DNA of 64,000 nt. It comes from Ramlibacter sp. WS9 (lineage in GTDB: Bacteria; Pseudomonadota; Gammaproteobacteria; Burkholderiales; Burkholderiaceae_C). Under the pieces are notes generated by a model. That model ran no database searches and was not told the DNA's origin. It saw only the letters and a program-made list of their open reading frames with translations. The position numbers and the translations under genes are program-made. Positions 51,585 to 60,708 of the stretch are shown here, piece by piece (position 1 is the first letter of the stretch; each line of letters starts with the position of its first letter). The DNA lies in contig NZ_RKMB01000006.1 of NCBI RefSeq assembly GCF_003797765.1, positions 186,001 to 250,000 of the forward strand, read 5' to 3'.

Positions 51585-54542
51585 ATGCGCATCGCATCCG
51601 TCTACAAGGGCATTCTGGCCTGGCTGGCCGCCGGCGCACTGGTGGCGCCGGCCCTGGCATTGAGTCCCATGCCGCCGCCATCCAAACTCGCGCCACCGCC
51701 CGATTGGCGACCGCCCATCGTGGCGGTCAGTTCGCAGGCGCAGCCCATCCAGCTGCGCGCCGTGAGCATCTCCACCGAAGTCTTCGCCGGGCAGGCGCGC
51801 TCGCGCATCGAGATGCGGGTGTTCAACCCCAATGCGCGGATGCTGGAAGGCGAGCTGCAGTTTCCGCTGCTCGAGGGCCAGGTGGTCAGCGGGTTCGCGC
51901 TGGATGTGAACGGGCGGCTGCGCGACGCCGTGCCCGTGCCCAAGGCGCGCGGCCAGGAGATCTTCGAGGACATCCGCCGCCGCCGGGTCGACCCGGCGCT
52001 GCTGGAAGCAACCGCCGGCAACCAGTACAAGCTGCGCATTTACCCGATTCCCGCACGAGGCGAGCGGCGCGTGCAGTTGATCGTGACCGAAACACTGCCC
52101 GTGCAACGGGGCAGCGCCATGCTGCGGATCCCGCTGGTGTTTTCGTCGCCGGTCGGCCAACTGCAGGTGCAGGTGCATGCCAATGGCCTGGCCCGCAAGG
52201 ACGTCGTGCTGGTGCAAGCGCCTCAAGGGGCCGAACTGACGGCCGACCAGGGCGGGACCGGCCTGCGGTTCGAGAAGGAACAGTGGGTGGCCGGCAGCGG
52301 CCCGGCGGGCTGGCTGCAGCTGGCGCTGCGGACCACCGCCGCGCCGCAGGTGATGGTCGGCGAGTCGGGCGGCAAGCGCTTCTTCGCGGGGCAACTGCCC
52401 TTCGCCGACGAGCCCGTGCGCCGCGCGGACCCGGCCCACATCGCGTTGGTCTGGGACGCGTCCGCGTCCGCCGCCGGTCAGGGCCGCGTGCTCGCGGTGC
52501 TGGACGCGTACTTTCGCAGCCTGCGCCGGCCGGTGCAGGTCAGCCTGCTCGTGGTGCGCAACAAGGTCGAGCCAACTCGGCGATTTCAAGTCGCAGGCGG
52601 CCAGTGGGGCGAGCTGATGCAGGCCTTGCGCGCCGAGCCGTTCGACGGTTCCAGCAACTTCGACCAACTGCCGATCCCCGCCGATGCCGATGCGACGCTG
52701 CTGGTAACCGATGGCCTGGCGACCGACGGCAAGCGCCTGATCCAATACCAGCACAAGGCGCCCGTTTTTGCGATCAGCGGCGCTGCGGCGACCGACGTGC
52801 CACGCCTCACGCGCCTGGCCGAGCGCACCGGTGGCGCGATGGTGGACGTGAACCTGCTCGGCGTCGAAGGCGCGGTGCGCGCCATGCAACTCCACGGCTG
52901 GCGCGTCGAGCGCTTGGCGAGCCCTGCGGCCGACAAGCTCGTCACGCCCAGCCTGCGCGTGCACGGCGGCCGGATCGCACTGGCCGGCGAACTGGCCGAT
53001 GCCGCCGCACGCATCGATGTTCAACTGGCACATCCGGATGGACGCAAGCGCACCGTCGCATTGGACGTGAACAGCCGCAGCGATGCGGGCCGCTGGCCGG
53101 CGCAGCAGTGGGCGCAATGGCGCGGCACCGAGCTCGCGGAAAACCCCGCACTGCATCGCGCGGAACTGCAGGAAATCGCGGCCGCCCACGGCGTGGTTGG
53201 CCCGAACAGCTCGCTGATCGTGCTGGAATTGGCGACAGACTACGCGCAGTACGGCTTGCCCGCGCCGCCCGAACTCGCCGACGAGGTCTCGCGGCTGGCG
53301 CACCTTCAACAGCAACGCACGCAGCAGGAACGCCACGCCCACCTGGAAGCCATGGTGCGGCAGTTCGACGAGCGCCAGCGCTGGTGGGAGCGCGACTTCG
53401 CGCAAGAAGCGCGCAAGACGCAGCAGCGCAAGGAGGAACAGCCCATTGCCGGCGCGCTGGGCGAAGTGGCCAGCCAGAAGTCGGGCGGGGCGCGCGATGC
53501 GGCTGCGGGGCCACCACGATCGGCGGCCCCGGTCGTAGCCCCGTCCGCAGCGCCGGCCGCTCCGGCAATGGCTCGCCAGCGGACCGACGCCGACACGAAA
53601 CTGGCGCAGCAGGCTGCCGGCGGGCAGGCCACCATCGCCCTGCAGGCGTGGACGCCCGATGCGCCCTACCTGCGCCGCCTGCAGGACGCGAGCAAGGATC
53701 ACCTGTACCGCGTGTACCTGGACGAGCGCACGCAGCACAAGGACAGCAGCGCGTTCTACATGGACGTGGCCGCCCTGTTCTTCGACCGCGGCCAGGCCGA
53801 TCTCGCGCTTCGCATCCTCTCCAACCTGGCCGAGATGAACCTGGAAAGCCGCCAGCTGCTGCGCCTTTACGGCTATCGACTGGTGCAGGCACGCCGCAAC
53901 GACCTGGCCGTGCCGGTGTTCGAGCGCATCAGCGAGCTCGCGCCGAACGAGCCGCAGTCGTGGCGCGACCTGGGCCTCGCGCTGGCCGAGACCGGCCAGC
54001 ACCAGCGTGCCGTGAATGCGCTGTGGGAAGTGGTGTCGCGCCCCTGGCACGGCCGCTTCCAGGGTGTGGGAATGATCGCGCTGGCCGAGCTCAATGCGGT
54101 CGCCGCTCAAGCCCAAGCCGACGGACCGCCGCTGGACCTGGCCCGGGTGGACACGCGGCTGCGGCGCAACATGCCGCTGGGCCTGCGCGTGGTGATGGCC
54201 TGGGACACCGACGACACCGACATCGACCTGTGGGTCACCGAGCCCGGCGGTGAAAAGGCCGACTACGGCAACCGCCTCACCCGGCAAGGCGGCGCCGTGA
54301 GCCCGGACGCCACCGGTGGCTACGGGCCCGAGGAGTACGCGGTCAAGCGCGCGGTGGCGGGCAAGTACGTCATCCAGGCCCAGTTCTACGGGCACCGCCA
54401 GCAGGTGCTGTCGGCGGGAACGACGGTCATGGTGCGCGTCACCACCGGCTTCGGCACCGCGGCCGCCAGGGACGAGTGGCTGACCCTGCGCCTCACGCGT
54501 GGCAGCGAGACCGTGCGTGTCGGCGAGGTGGAAGTGAAGTAG
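51585..54542 (+). CDS. VIT domain and DUF2135 protein, exported
   Basis: 985 residues; GAGAGGAAG precedes the ATG. A signal peptide ends near ALALSP. VIT domain ~55-170 (VEVFAGQARSRIEMRV-like segment, GELQFPLLEGQVVSGFALDVNGRLRDAVPVPKARGQEIFEDI, YKLRIYPIPARGERRVQLI). A von Willebrand A-like part ~285-420 follows (HIALVWDASASAAGQG), with DxSxS present. A charged coiled coil spans ~570-625, TPR-like helices ~700-800, and DUF2135 at the end (MAWDTDDTDIDLWVTEPGGEKADYGN). Likely a large surface or periplasmic protein; partner unknown. Confidence 0.83.
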   Translation: MRIASVYKGILAWLAAGALVAPALALSPMPPPSKLAPPPDWRPPIVAVSSQAQPIQLRAVSISTEVFAGQARSRIEMRVFNPNARMLEGELQFPLLEGQVVSGFALDVNGRLRDAVPVPKARGQEIFEDIRRRRVDPALLEATAGNQYKLRIYPIPARGERRVQLIVTETLPVQRGSAMLRIPLVFSSPVGQLQVQVHANGLARKDVVLVQAPQGAELTADQGGTGLRFEKEQWVAGSGPAGWLQLALRTTAAPQVMVGESGGKRFFAGQLPFADEPVRRADPAHIALVWDASASAAGQGRVLAVLDAYFRSLRRPVQVSLLVVRNKVEPTRRFQVAGGQWGELMQALRAEPFDGSSNFDQLPIPADADATLLVTDGLATDGKRLIQYQHKAPVFAISGAAATDVPRLTRLAERTGGAMVDVNLLGVEGAVRAMQLHGWRVERLASPAADKLVTPSLRVHGGRIALAGELADAAARIDVQLAHPDGRKRTVALDVNSRSDAGRWPAQQWAQWRGTELAENPALHRAELQEIAAAHGVVGPNSSLIVLELATDYAQYGLPAPPELADEVSRLAHLQQQRTQQERHAHLEAMVRQFDERQRWWERDFAQEARKTQQRKEEQPIAGALGEVASQKSGGARDAAAGPPRSAAPVVAPSAAPAAPAMARQRTDADTKLAQQAAGGQATIALQAWTPDAPYLRRLQDASKDHLYRVYLDERTQHKDSSAFYMDVAALFFDRGQADLALRILSNLAEMNLESRQLLRLYGYRLVQARRNDLAVPVFERISELAPNEPQSWRDLGLALAETGQHQRAVNALWEVVSRPWHGRFQGVGMIALAELNAVAAQAQADGPPLDLARVDTRLRRNMPLGLRVVMAWDTDDTDIDLWVTEPGGEKADYGNRLTRQGGAVSPDATGGYGPEEYAVKRAVAGKYVIQAQFYGHRQQVLSAGTTVMVRVTTGFGTAAARDEWLTLRLTRGSETVRVGEVEVK

Positions 54543-54575
54543 CGCAGGCCGGGCCCGCCGGTGCGCGAAGTCGAT

Positions 54576-55121
54576 TCAACGGCTCTTGCGTGCCTTGGGC
54601 TGGCCGAGGCTTTCCAGTGAGTGCAGCGCCGTTTTCTCTTCTTCGGCGTCCAGGAAGTTCGTGCTTCGCATTCGCAAGCGCACCGCCGGCAGCGAAACGA
54701 TGCCCGCCTTGAGGCCCGCGCGAACCCAACGGACATCGCGCGGTTCGCCTCGCGCGAGCTTGGACACGGCGGCATCGTTCGGCTCGAGAAAGCTCGCCAC
54801 CACGTCATCGCGCAGCAGCCGGATCAGCCTTTGCTCCCAGCCATCGGGCAGTGTCGGCAGCTTGGGTGATACCGGGTCCAGGTAGATGCCATGCTCGCGG
54901 TGATAGGAGCTGCCCTCGCCGAGCGCGTCCTGCAGGTCGAAGATTCGCGCGGGGTCCGATTTCGTATAGCAATCGGCGTCGATCGACACCGTCATGTCCA
55001 CAGGAATGGCGGCCACCTCGGCCAGCCCGAGCACCGAGAGGCTGCCGACGACGACGTATTCCTTGTGGCCGCACAACCCCTGCGCCGCTCGCAGCAGATC
55101 GAACAGCGCGTCGAGGTTCAC
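54576..55121 (-). CDS. DUF6036-type nucleotidyltransferase (toxin-like)
   Basis: 181 residues from GTG 55119-55121, overlapping the upstream gene's stop (GTGA). It begins [32 protein letters not shown], followed by VDMTVSIDADCYTKSDP: the G-S and D-x-D pattern of a nucleotidyltransferase of the DUF6036/AbiEii-like group. Later HREHGIYLDPVSPKLPTLPDGWEQRL fits that group. Encoded after a Phd-like gene, it is the likely toxin or effector of the pair. A longer frame upstream is out of register with the antitoxin and rejected. Confidence 0.72.
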   Translation of the reverse strand: MNLDALFDLLRAAQGLCGHKEYVVVGSLSVLGLAEVAAIPVDMTVSIDADCYTKSDPARIFDLQDALGEGSSYHREHGIYLDPVSPKLPTLPDGWEQRLIRLLRDDVVASFLEPNDAAVSKLARGEPRDVRWVRAGLKAGIVSLPAVRLRMRSTNFLDAEEEKTALHSLESLGQPKARKSR

Positions 55122-55582
55122 TTGCCGCCCTGGAGGCCGGCGGCCGTGAATGGCGAGTTCTGCCGCATGGCGCGGCCCCACCCTTCGGCTTCCGAGCACA
55201 TCCGCTGGACCAGTTGCTTGACCGGCAGCGCCAACCAGGCGCGCCAGCGCTCGATGTAGTCGGCACTGCACAACTGCCGGTCCTGCCAGCGATCGACTTC
55301 CCTGCGCGCGGCGTCGATGTACTTGCGCAGTTGGGCCGATTCGGCGCAAAGCAGCTCGATGCCCAGTTGCTGGTGGGCCATCAGGCGATTCAATTCGACC
55401 TGCTGCTGGGCAGCGCGAGCCGCACGGCGCTCGTCCATTGCGCCGTGCTGCGACAACCAGTGGGGCGGCACGATGGCGGCCACCAGCTTCCGGTGGCGCT
55501 CGACACCAACCGGCCCTTGCGCGGCCCGGGCAAGCACTTCCCCGAAGTTCTGTTTGACGTGCGAAGCAGCGACCGTGTCCAT
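55118..55582 (-). CDS. Phd/prevent-host-death-like antitoxin
   Basis: 154 residues from ATG 55580-55582. The N-terminus [40 protein letters not shown] is a Phd/YefM DNA-binding module. The helical remainder ([47 protein letters not shown]) is longer than in classic Phd and may wrap the partner. The ATG was chosen over one 24 bp upstream because the promoter places the transcript start at or next to it. It overlaps the nucleotidyltransferase by four bases. Confidence 0.75.
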   Translation of the reverse strand: MDTVAASHVKQNFGEVLARAAQGPVGVERHRKLVAAIVPPHWLSQHGAMDERRAARAAQQQVELNRLMAHQQLGIELLCAESAQLRKYIDAARREVDRWQDRQLCSADYIERWRAWLALPVKQLVQRMCSEAEGWGRAMRQNSPFTAAGLQGGK

Positions 55583-55587
55583 GGGCC

Positions 55588-55616
55588 ATTTTAGACAAAA
55601 TTGCATTTTTAGACAA
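55588..55616 (-). promoter_or_regulatory. Promoter and direct-repeat operator of the Phd/DUF6036 pair
   Basis: On the reverse strand: -35 TTGTCT (55611-55616), 17-bp spacer, -10 TAAAAT (55588-55593), then GGCCC and the ATG. Transcription would start at about the A of the start codon, giving a leaderless mRNA. The decamer TTGTCTAAAA occurs twice, 18 bp apart, covering both promoter boxes, a likely autorepressor site. Confidence 0.7.
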
Positions 55617-55707
55617 TATTCTCGAAATCCAGCCCAACCAGATCGATTGCGTTATGAGGGCTATCGCCGTGCAGCCATGGCGCTCGCGGCGGCGGCGGGT
55701 AAAATCA

Positions 55708-55735
55708 AGCACCGGGCCCAAGCCATTTGCGGCCC
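55708..55735 (+). promoter_or_regulatory. Stem-loop in the guaC leader
   Basis: ACCGGGCC, 12-nt loop, GGCCCGGT, followed by TTTGCGTTTTT. It begins a few bases after a possible -10 (TAAAAT, 55696-55701) and lies 86 bp before the guaC start. The strong stem and imperfect T-run look like an attenuator or leader terminator. No purine-riboswitch core is recognised. Confidence 0.5.
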
Positions 55736-55821
55736 GGTTTGCGTTTTTGCCTCCGTGCAGGAACCACCGGGCCACAGTCCAAGCGCTCTCTCGTTCTTCA
55801 ACGAATTTTCTGGAGCTTGGT

Positions 55822-56799
55822 ATGGAAATCTTCGACTACGACAACGTCCTGCTGCTGCCGCGCAAGTGCCGGGTGCAAAGCCGCTCGGAATGCGACGCCG
55901 GCGTGGAGCTGGGCGCACGCACCTTCCGCATCCCGGTGGTGCCGGCCAACATGAAGACCGTGGTGGACGAAAAGATCTGCCTCTGGCTGGCGCAGCACGG
56001 CTACTTCTACGTGATGCACCGCTTCGACCTGGACAACGTGAAGTTCGTGCGCGACATGCAGGCGCAAGGCGCGTACGCGTCAATCTCGGTCGGCGTGAAG
56101 CCCGCGGACTACGAAACCATCGACCGCCTGGCCGCCGAGGGCCTGGTGCCGGAATACGTGACGATCGACATCGCGCACGGGCACGCCGACACCGTGCGCG
56201 ACATGATCGCCCACCTCAAGGCGAAACTTCCCACGACCTTCGTCATCGCAGGGAACGTGGGCACGCCCGAGGCCATCATCGACCTGGAGAACTGGGGCGC
56301 GGATGCGACCAAGGTCGGCATCGGCCCGGGCAAGGTCTGCATCACCCGCATGAAGACCGGCTTCGGCACCGGCGGCTGGCAGCTGTCGGCGCTCAAGTGG
56401 TGCGCCCGTGTGGCGACCAAGCCGATCATCGCGGACGGCGGCATCCGCGAGCACGGCGACATCGCCAAGAGCGTGCGCTTCGGCGCGACGATGGTGATGA
56501 TCGGCTCCATGCTGGCGGGCCACGAGGAGTCGCCGGGCCAGACCGTGGACGAAGGCGGCAAGCTCTTCAAGGAGTACTACGGCAGTGCGTCGGACTTCAA
56601 CAAGGGCGAGTACAAGCACGTCGAAGGCAAGCGCATCCTCGAGCCGGTGAAGGGCAAGCTGCCCGACACGCTGCGCGAAATGGAAGAAGACGTCCAGAGT
56701 TCCATCAGCTACGCCGGCGGCAAGAAGCTGATGGACATCCGCAAGGTGAACTACGTGATCCTGGGCGGGGACAACGCGGGTGAACACCTGCTGATGTGA
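55822..56799 (+). CDS. guaC: GMP reductase
   Basis: 325 residues from ATG 55822 (TGGAG upstream). It reduces GMP to IMP with NADPH in purine salvage. TIM-barrel IMPDH/GMPR family: the catalytic Cys is C173 in [20 protein letters not shown], the phosphate site is [37 protein letters not shown], and the end [11 protein letters not shown] is typical of the type-2 short GMPR. It lacks the CBS pair of IMP dehydrogenase, and its length and [13 protein letters not shown] start point to GMPR. Confidence 0.92.
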   Translation: MEIFDYDNVLLLPRKCRVQSRSECDAGVELGARTFRIPVVPANMKTVVDEKICLWLAQHGYFYVMHRFDLDNVKFVRDMQAQGAYASISVGVKPADYETIDRLAAEGLVPEYVTIDIAHGHADTVRDMIAHLKAKLPTTFVIAGNVGTPEAIIDLENWGADATKVGIGPGKVCITRMKTGFGTGGWQLSALKWCARVATKPIIADGGIREHGDIAKSVRFGATMVMIGSMLAGHEESPGQTVDEGGKLFKEYYGSASDFNKGEYKHVEGKRILEPVKGKLPDTLREMEEDVQSSISYAGGKKLMDIRKVNYVILGGDNAGEHLLM

Positions 56800-56823
56800 G
56801 GCCCTGCCGGGGCCTGACCGGCC

Positions 56824-58146
56824 CTAGTCGAGGAACATCTGCGCGGGCACCGTCTCGCCATAGGCCCGGGCCGCCGCCTTCGGGCTGATCCTCGCGCTCA
56901 TCGGCGCCTGCGCGCTCGTGCAGCGACCGGTGGCGACATAGTCCAACGCCACTTTCAGCCGTTTTTCGTTGGGGTCGCCGAGCGGCCGATCGAGGTCGTC
57001 CGGCACCACGCAGTCGGGCGTGAACCCCGCCGTGTACTTGCCGAAGCCCAGCGAGTTCAGCGTTTCGAACTGCACGGCGTTGTACGTCGTTCCGCACTCG
57101 CTGCGCGGGATGAAGCCGAACGGCTTGCCGTACGTTGTCTCGCCCACCACGACCACGTCGATGAAGGGCTTCAGGCCGTTGATCAAGAGCTCGCTTGCCG
57201 ATGCAGTGCCCGGCGACGTGATGACCACGACGCGCGACAGGCCCTCAGGCAACGGATAGGCCAGCGGCGTGCCGGCGCTGTTGAACGGGACGCGCTGGTT
57301 CTGCCCGACCTGCTTGTCGTTAAAACGCAGGTACGCATACATCTGGTCGGCCAGGCGCGGGCCGCCGATCATGCTGGCGACGTCGCGCGACATGGTGACG
57401 CTGCCGCCGCCGTTGTAGCGCAGGTCCAGCACCAGCTCGCTGATGCCGGCACTCTCGAACTCCTCGAACGCCAGGCGCACGTCGCCCTTGCTGTAGGTGA
57501 CGAACTGGTGATACGCGAGGTAGCCGACCTTCACGGGCGCCCCCGCTCGCGAGACGTCGAACGTGCTCTTCGCCGCCACCGGGCTCAAGGCGAAGTCTTC
57601 CGAGATCAACCGGACGGTGCGCGTGACGCCGGCCGCGTCGCGGACGACGATGGTGCGGAGCACGCCCTCGGTGGTGACAGTGGGCAGCTTGCCGCCGATG
57701 ATGCCCTCTGGGCCGACGCCGTCGATGGAGAGGAACGTGTCGCCGCGCATGATGCCGGCGCGCGCGACCGGGCCGAACGGCTCCACATTGCGCACGCGCA
57801 CCGCCGTGTGCGTGTCATCCTGCCACACGACGGTGTAGCCGTAGCCGGTGCGGCGGCCCTCGGTGAACGTGGACGTGTACTCCGCGGTCGACTGCGTGTA
57901 GCTGTAGCGATCCAGCGGCTTGTAGAGCATCGACTGGAAATAACCGTCGAGCGTTTCCGCCTTGCTGTCGGCGGTGGCAAGGTTGGCGTACCAGTAGTAC
58001 TGGTCGTTCAGGAAGGTGCGCATCGACTGGCGCTGTTCCAGGGCGGTGCACGCCTGGGGCGGCAACGGTTCGGAAGGTGAAGATCCGGATCCCCCGCCGC
58101 AAGCCTGCAGCAGCAGGACGAGTGCTGCCAGTGGCAACCATTTCAT
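56824..58146 (-). CDS. S41-family serine peptidase lipoprotein (C-terminal processing protease type)
   Basis: 440 residues from ATG 58144-58146, which gives a lipoprotein signal with lipobox LLQAC followed by GGGSGSS. A PDZ domain (~125-195) includes VRVRNVEPFGPVARAGIMRGDTFLSIDG. The S41 domain has ELVLDLRYNGGGSVTMS, S316 in SPGTASASELL, and K341 in TTYGKPFG: the Ser-Lys dyad 25 residues apart. It is lipid-anchored in the envelope. Downstream of the hydrolase gene by 11 bp, so they are likely co-transcribed. Confidence 0.9.
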   Translation of the reverse strand: MKWLPLAALVLLLQACGGGSGSSPSEPLPPQACTALEQRQSMRTFLNDQYYWYANLATADSKAETLDGYFQSMLYKPLDRYSYTQSTAEYTSTFTEGRRTGYGYTVVWQDDTHTAVRVRNVEPFGPVARAGIMRGDTFLSIDGVGPEGIIGGKLPTVTTEGVLRTIVVRDAAGVTRTVRLISEDFALSPVAAKSTFDVSRAGAPVKVGYLAYHQFVTYSKGDVRLAFEEFESAGISELVLDLRYNGGGSVTMSRDVASMIGGPRLADQMYAYLRFNDKQVGQNQRVPFNSAGTPLAYPLPEGLSRVVVITSPGTASASELLINGLKPFIDVVVVGETTYGKPFGFIPRSECGTTYNAVQFETLNSLGFGKYTAGFTPDCVVPDDLDRPLGDPNEKRLKVALDYVATGRCTSAQAPMSARISPKAAARAYGETVPAQMFLD

Positions 58147-58157
58147 GAATGAATTCC

Positions 58158-59027
58158 TCAAGGATGCAGCAACTGTTTGGCCAGCGTGTTGAGGCGTTGG
58201 CCGGGCTCGATCAGTGACTCGAGCACGCTGAAATGGTTCAAGCCCGGGAGTGCTTCGCACACCGGAACACGCTCTTCGCCCCAGGCCGCCTGGATCAGGC
58301 GGCGCTGGCGCGAGTATTCCTCGCTCTCGTCAGCACCGCTGACCGCGTACAGGGTACCCTGCGCGGGCGAAGGCAGCAATGCGGGGCTGGCTTGGCGCAC
58401 CTGGCCGCGCGTGAGCTGCAGCGAGGGCTGCAGAAACGGCGTGTGCATGATGGGGTCGAGATCGTGCAGGCCGGAGATCGAAAGCGCGTTGCGCACGAGG
58501 TTAGGCGGCAAGTCGCGGCCGAACACCGGCCACAGGCACGCCATCATCATCGCCGCCAGGTGCCCGCCCGCGGAATGGCCTGCCACCGTGATCCGCCCCG
58601 GGTCACCACCGCGCTTGGCGATGTTGCGCCAGGTCCAGGCCAGCGCCTGCACCATCTGCATCGTGATCTGCGGAATCGTCACCGCCGGGCATAGCGCGTA
58701 ATTGGGGACAACAACGCACACGCCTTCGCGCGTAAAAGCGGAGGCGATGAAAGAATGGTCGCGCTTGTCCAGGGCGCGCCAGTAGCCGCCGTGGATGAAG
58801 AACAGCACCGGCGCGTCGGCTTGAGATGTGGGGAAAATGTCCAGGTGCTCGTTGGGGCCGCCCCCATAACGCACGTCGAGTTCCCGCGGCAGCGTGCGCA
58901 TGGCATCGTTGGACGCTGCGGCCCAGCGGCGCAGATGCTCCGGGTGCGCCGGCACCAGTTCGCGGTTGTTGTACATGCGGTCCAGCCAGGCGCCGTCCCA
59001 GGTTTTGCTTGCGGATTCTTTTTTCAT
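58158..59027 (-). CDS. Alpha/beta hydrolase, arylformamidase-like
   Basis: 289 residues from ATG 59025-59027; an ATG 18 bp upstream is less typical. N-terminal WLDRMYNNRELVPAHPEHLRRWAAAS, oxyanion motif FFIHGGYWRALDKRDHSFIA, nucleophile Ser in VAGHSAGGHLAAM, Asp in VSGADESEEY, and His in LPGLNHFSVLESL. The HGGYW form is typical of bacterial kynurenine-formamidase-like and carbamate-type hydrolases. It diverges from a GntR operon with a shared 100-bp control region, so its substrate may belong to that pathway. Confidence 0.85.
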   Translation of the reverse strand: MKKESASKTWDGAWLDRMYNNRELVPAHPEHLRRWAAASNDAMRTLPRELDVRYGGGPNEHLDIFPTSQADAPVLFFIHGGYWRALDKRDHSFIASAFTREGVCVVVPNYALCPAVTIPQITMQMVQALAWTWRNIAKRGGDPGRITVAGHSAGGHLAAMMMACLWPVFGRDLPPNLVRNALSISGLHDLDPIMHTPFLQPSLQLTRGQVRQASPALLPSPAQGTLYAVSGADESEEYSRQRRLIQAAWGEERVPVCEALPGLNHFSVLESLIEPGQRLNTLAKQLLHP

Positions 59028-59106
59028 CGTGGCCGATCTTGTCACAAGGCTGACGGGGCTCCCGGCCGCCCTGCCCCTTCGCTTGTCAACCGGTGCCGCT
59101 GGGCGT

Positions 59107-59122
59107 ATTCTGAATACAGAAT
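59107..59122. promoter_or_regulatory. Palindromic operator upstream of the GntR gene
   Basis: ATTCTGAATACAGAAT: a perfect 6-bp inverted repeat with 4-bp spacer, six bases before the GntR start. It also contains the shorter GTATTC-T-GAATAC dyad offset to its left. Position and symmetry suit binding by the GntR protein itself, controlling the rightward operon and perhaps the divergent hydrolase. Confidence 0.6.
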
Positions 59123-59128
59123 CCAGCC

Positions 59129-59815
59129 ATGACCGCTCATCTCGTCAAACTCGAAGCCGCACCCGACTTGGTCGAGCAGGTCTATCACAGCCTGCTCGAC
59201 GCCATCAGCGATGGCTCGCTTGCGCCCGGCTGGCGCATCACGCAGGAAGACATCGCCGAGAAGCTGGCCGTGTCTCGCCAGCCGGTGCTGCAGGCCCTGG
59301 GGCTGCTGAAGAAGGACGGCTTCGTGCTGGACGCGCCGGGCCGTGGTGTGCTGGTGGCGCCACTGGACGCCGATGCCGTCGCCCACATCTACCAGGTGCG
59401 GGCGGCGCTGGACGCACTGGCGGCTCGGCTGGCCGCGGCCCATCGCGCCCGGCTCGACCCGCGGCTGATCGAACAAGGGCGCAAGGCAGCGCGGGGCCGC
59501 AACGTCAAGGCCATGATTGATGCCGACCTGGCATTCCACCGCGCCATCTACGCAGCCTCGAACAATCCGCTGATCGAACGCAGCGCCATGCAGCATTGGC
59601 GCCACCTGCGCCGGGTGATGGGCGCCGCGCTGCAGCAATCGAAGCAGCGTGAAACGGTATGGGACGAGCACGAGGCCATCGCCAAGGCCATTGCCGCGGG
59701 CGACGCCGACCGCGCCGCGCGCCTCATCGAGCAGCACGGCCAGCGCGCCAGCGAGAACCTGGCCGAGCGGCTGTCCCATGTGTTGAAGACCCGTGAAGGA
59801 GACAATGCATCATGA
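59129..59815 (+). CDS. GntR-family regulator, FCD (FadR) subfamily
   Basis: 228 residues. The wHTH spans ~10-75 (LVEQVYHSLLDAISDGSLAPGWRITQEDIAEKLAVSRQPVLQALGLLKKDGFVLDAPGRGVLVAP). The helical FCD effector domain spans ~80-215 (IYQVRAALDALAARLAA, DADLAFHRAIYAASNNPLI, HEAIAKAIAAGDADRAARLIEQHGQRA) with metal-binding Asp and His residues. It probably senses an organic acid made or used by the operon. Stop overlaps the next start (ATGA). Confidence 0.9.
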   Translation: MTAHLVKLEAAPDLVEQVYHSLLDAISDGSLAPGWRITQEDIAEKLAVSRQPVLQALGLLKKDGFVLDAPGRGVLVAPLDADAVAHIYQVRAALDALAARLAAAHRARLDPRLIEQGRKAARGRNVKAMIDADLAFHRAIYAASNNPLIERSAMQHWRHLRRVMGAALQQSKQRETVWDEHEAIAKAIAAGDADRAARLIEQHGQRASENLAERLSHVLKTREGDNAS

Positions 59816-60708
59816 GACTGACCCCCGAACAACTCGAACAGTTCGACCGCGAAGGCTACCTGTTCTTTCCCGCCCAGTTCACGCGTGATGAGATGCGGGC
59901 GCTGACCGATGAAGTGCCGCAGCTCTACGCCCGGCGCGAGGCCTGCAACGTCCGCGAAAAAGGCAAGGATGCGGTGCGCACCAACTTTGCGGCGCATATG
60001 TACAGCAAGCCGTTCGCCAAGCTGGCGCGCCATCCCCGCATGGTGCAGCCGGTGATGGACCTGTTCGACGAGCAGGTGTACATGCACCAGTTCAAGATCA
60101 ACGGCAAACAGGCTTTCGACGGCGATGTGTGGCAGTGGCACCAGGATTACGGCACCTGGCTCAACGACGACCAGATGCCCACCGAGCGGGCGATGAACGT
60201 TGCCATCTTCCTGGACGACGTGAACGAGTACAACGGCCCGCTGATGTTCATTCCGGGCAGCCACAAGAAGGGCGTGGTCCAGGCCAGGCACGACCTCACG
60301 ACCACCAGCTACCCGCTGTGGACCGTGGACAACGATTTGATCGCGACGCTGGTGGATCGCGCGGGCGGCAAGAACGGCGGCATCGTCAGCCCCAAGGGCC
60401 CGGCCGGCTCGATGATCCTCTTCCACAGTTGCCTCGTGCATGCCTCCAGCAGCAACCTGTCGCCGTGGAACCGCGTGAGCGTCTATCTGAGCCTGTGCGC
60501 GGTCAGCAACCACATCCGCCGCTTCAAGCGCCCGGAGTACATCGCGCACCGCAACTTCACGCCCATCGAGTGCCTGCCGGACGATTGCCTGCTGAAGGAC
60601 TATCCGGTGGACCTGCCGTGGAAAGACGGCATTCCAGCCAGTGCACTGCAGACCACCGATGTGCCGTTCGATGGATCGCGAGTCGAACCCGCAATGACAG
60701 TCCTATGA
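59812..60708 (+). CDS. Phytanoyl-CoA dioxygenase (PhyH) family protein
   Basis: 298 residues. Fe(II)/2-oxoglutarate oxygenase with the facial triad in WQWHQDYGTWLND (HxD) and HSCLVHASSSNLSPWNRVSVYLSL (distal His, and Arg for 2-oxoglutarate). N-terminal LTPEQLEQFDREGYLFFPAQFTRDEM is family-typical. Substrate unknown. The last ~10 codons (DGSRVEPAMTVL) read through a REP-like sequence, see findings. Overlaps both neighbours by four bases, so it is part of a tightly coupled operon. Confidence 0.88.
   Translation: MRLTPEQLEQFDREGYLFFPAQFTRDEMRALTDEVPQLYARREACNVREKGKDAVRTNFAAHMYSKPFAKLARHPRMVQPVMDLFDEQVYMHQFKINGKQAFDGDVWQWHQDYGTWLNDDQMPTERAMNVAIFLDDVNEYNGPLMFIPGSHKKGVVQARHDLTTTSYPLWTVDNDLIATLVDRAGGKNGGIVSPKGPAGSMILFHSCLVHASSSNLSPWNRVSVYLSLCAVSNHIRRFKRPEYIAHRNFTPIECLPDDCLLKDYPVDLPWKDGIPASALQTTDVPFDGSRVEPAMTVL

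Noticed and set aside
51021-54395. Open frame of about 1,120 codons antisense to the VIT/DUF2135 gene
   Set aside because: A shadow of the real gene; it also reads through the palindromic repeat field.
56800-56814. GGCCC/GGGCC hairpin between guaC and the S41 gene as a terminator
   Set aside because: The stem is only five bp and no T-run follows on either strand.
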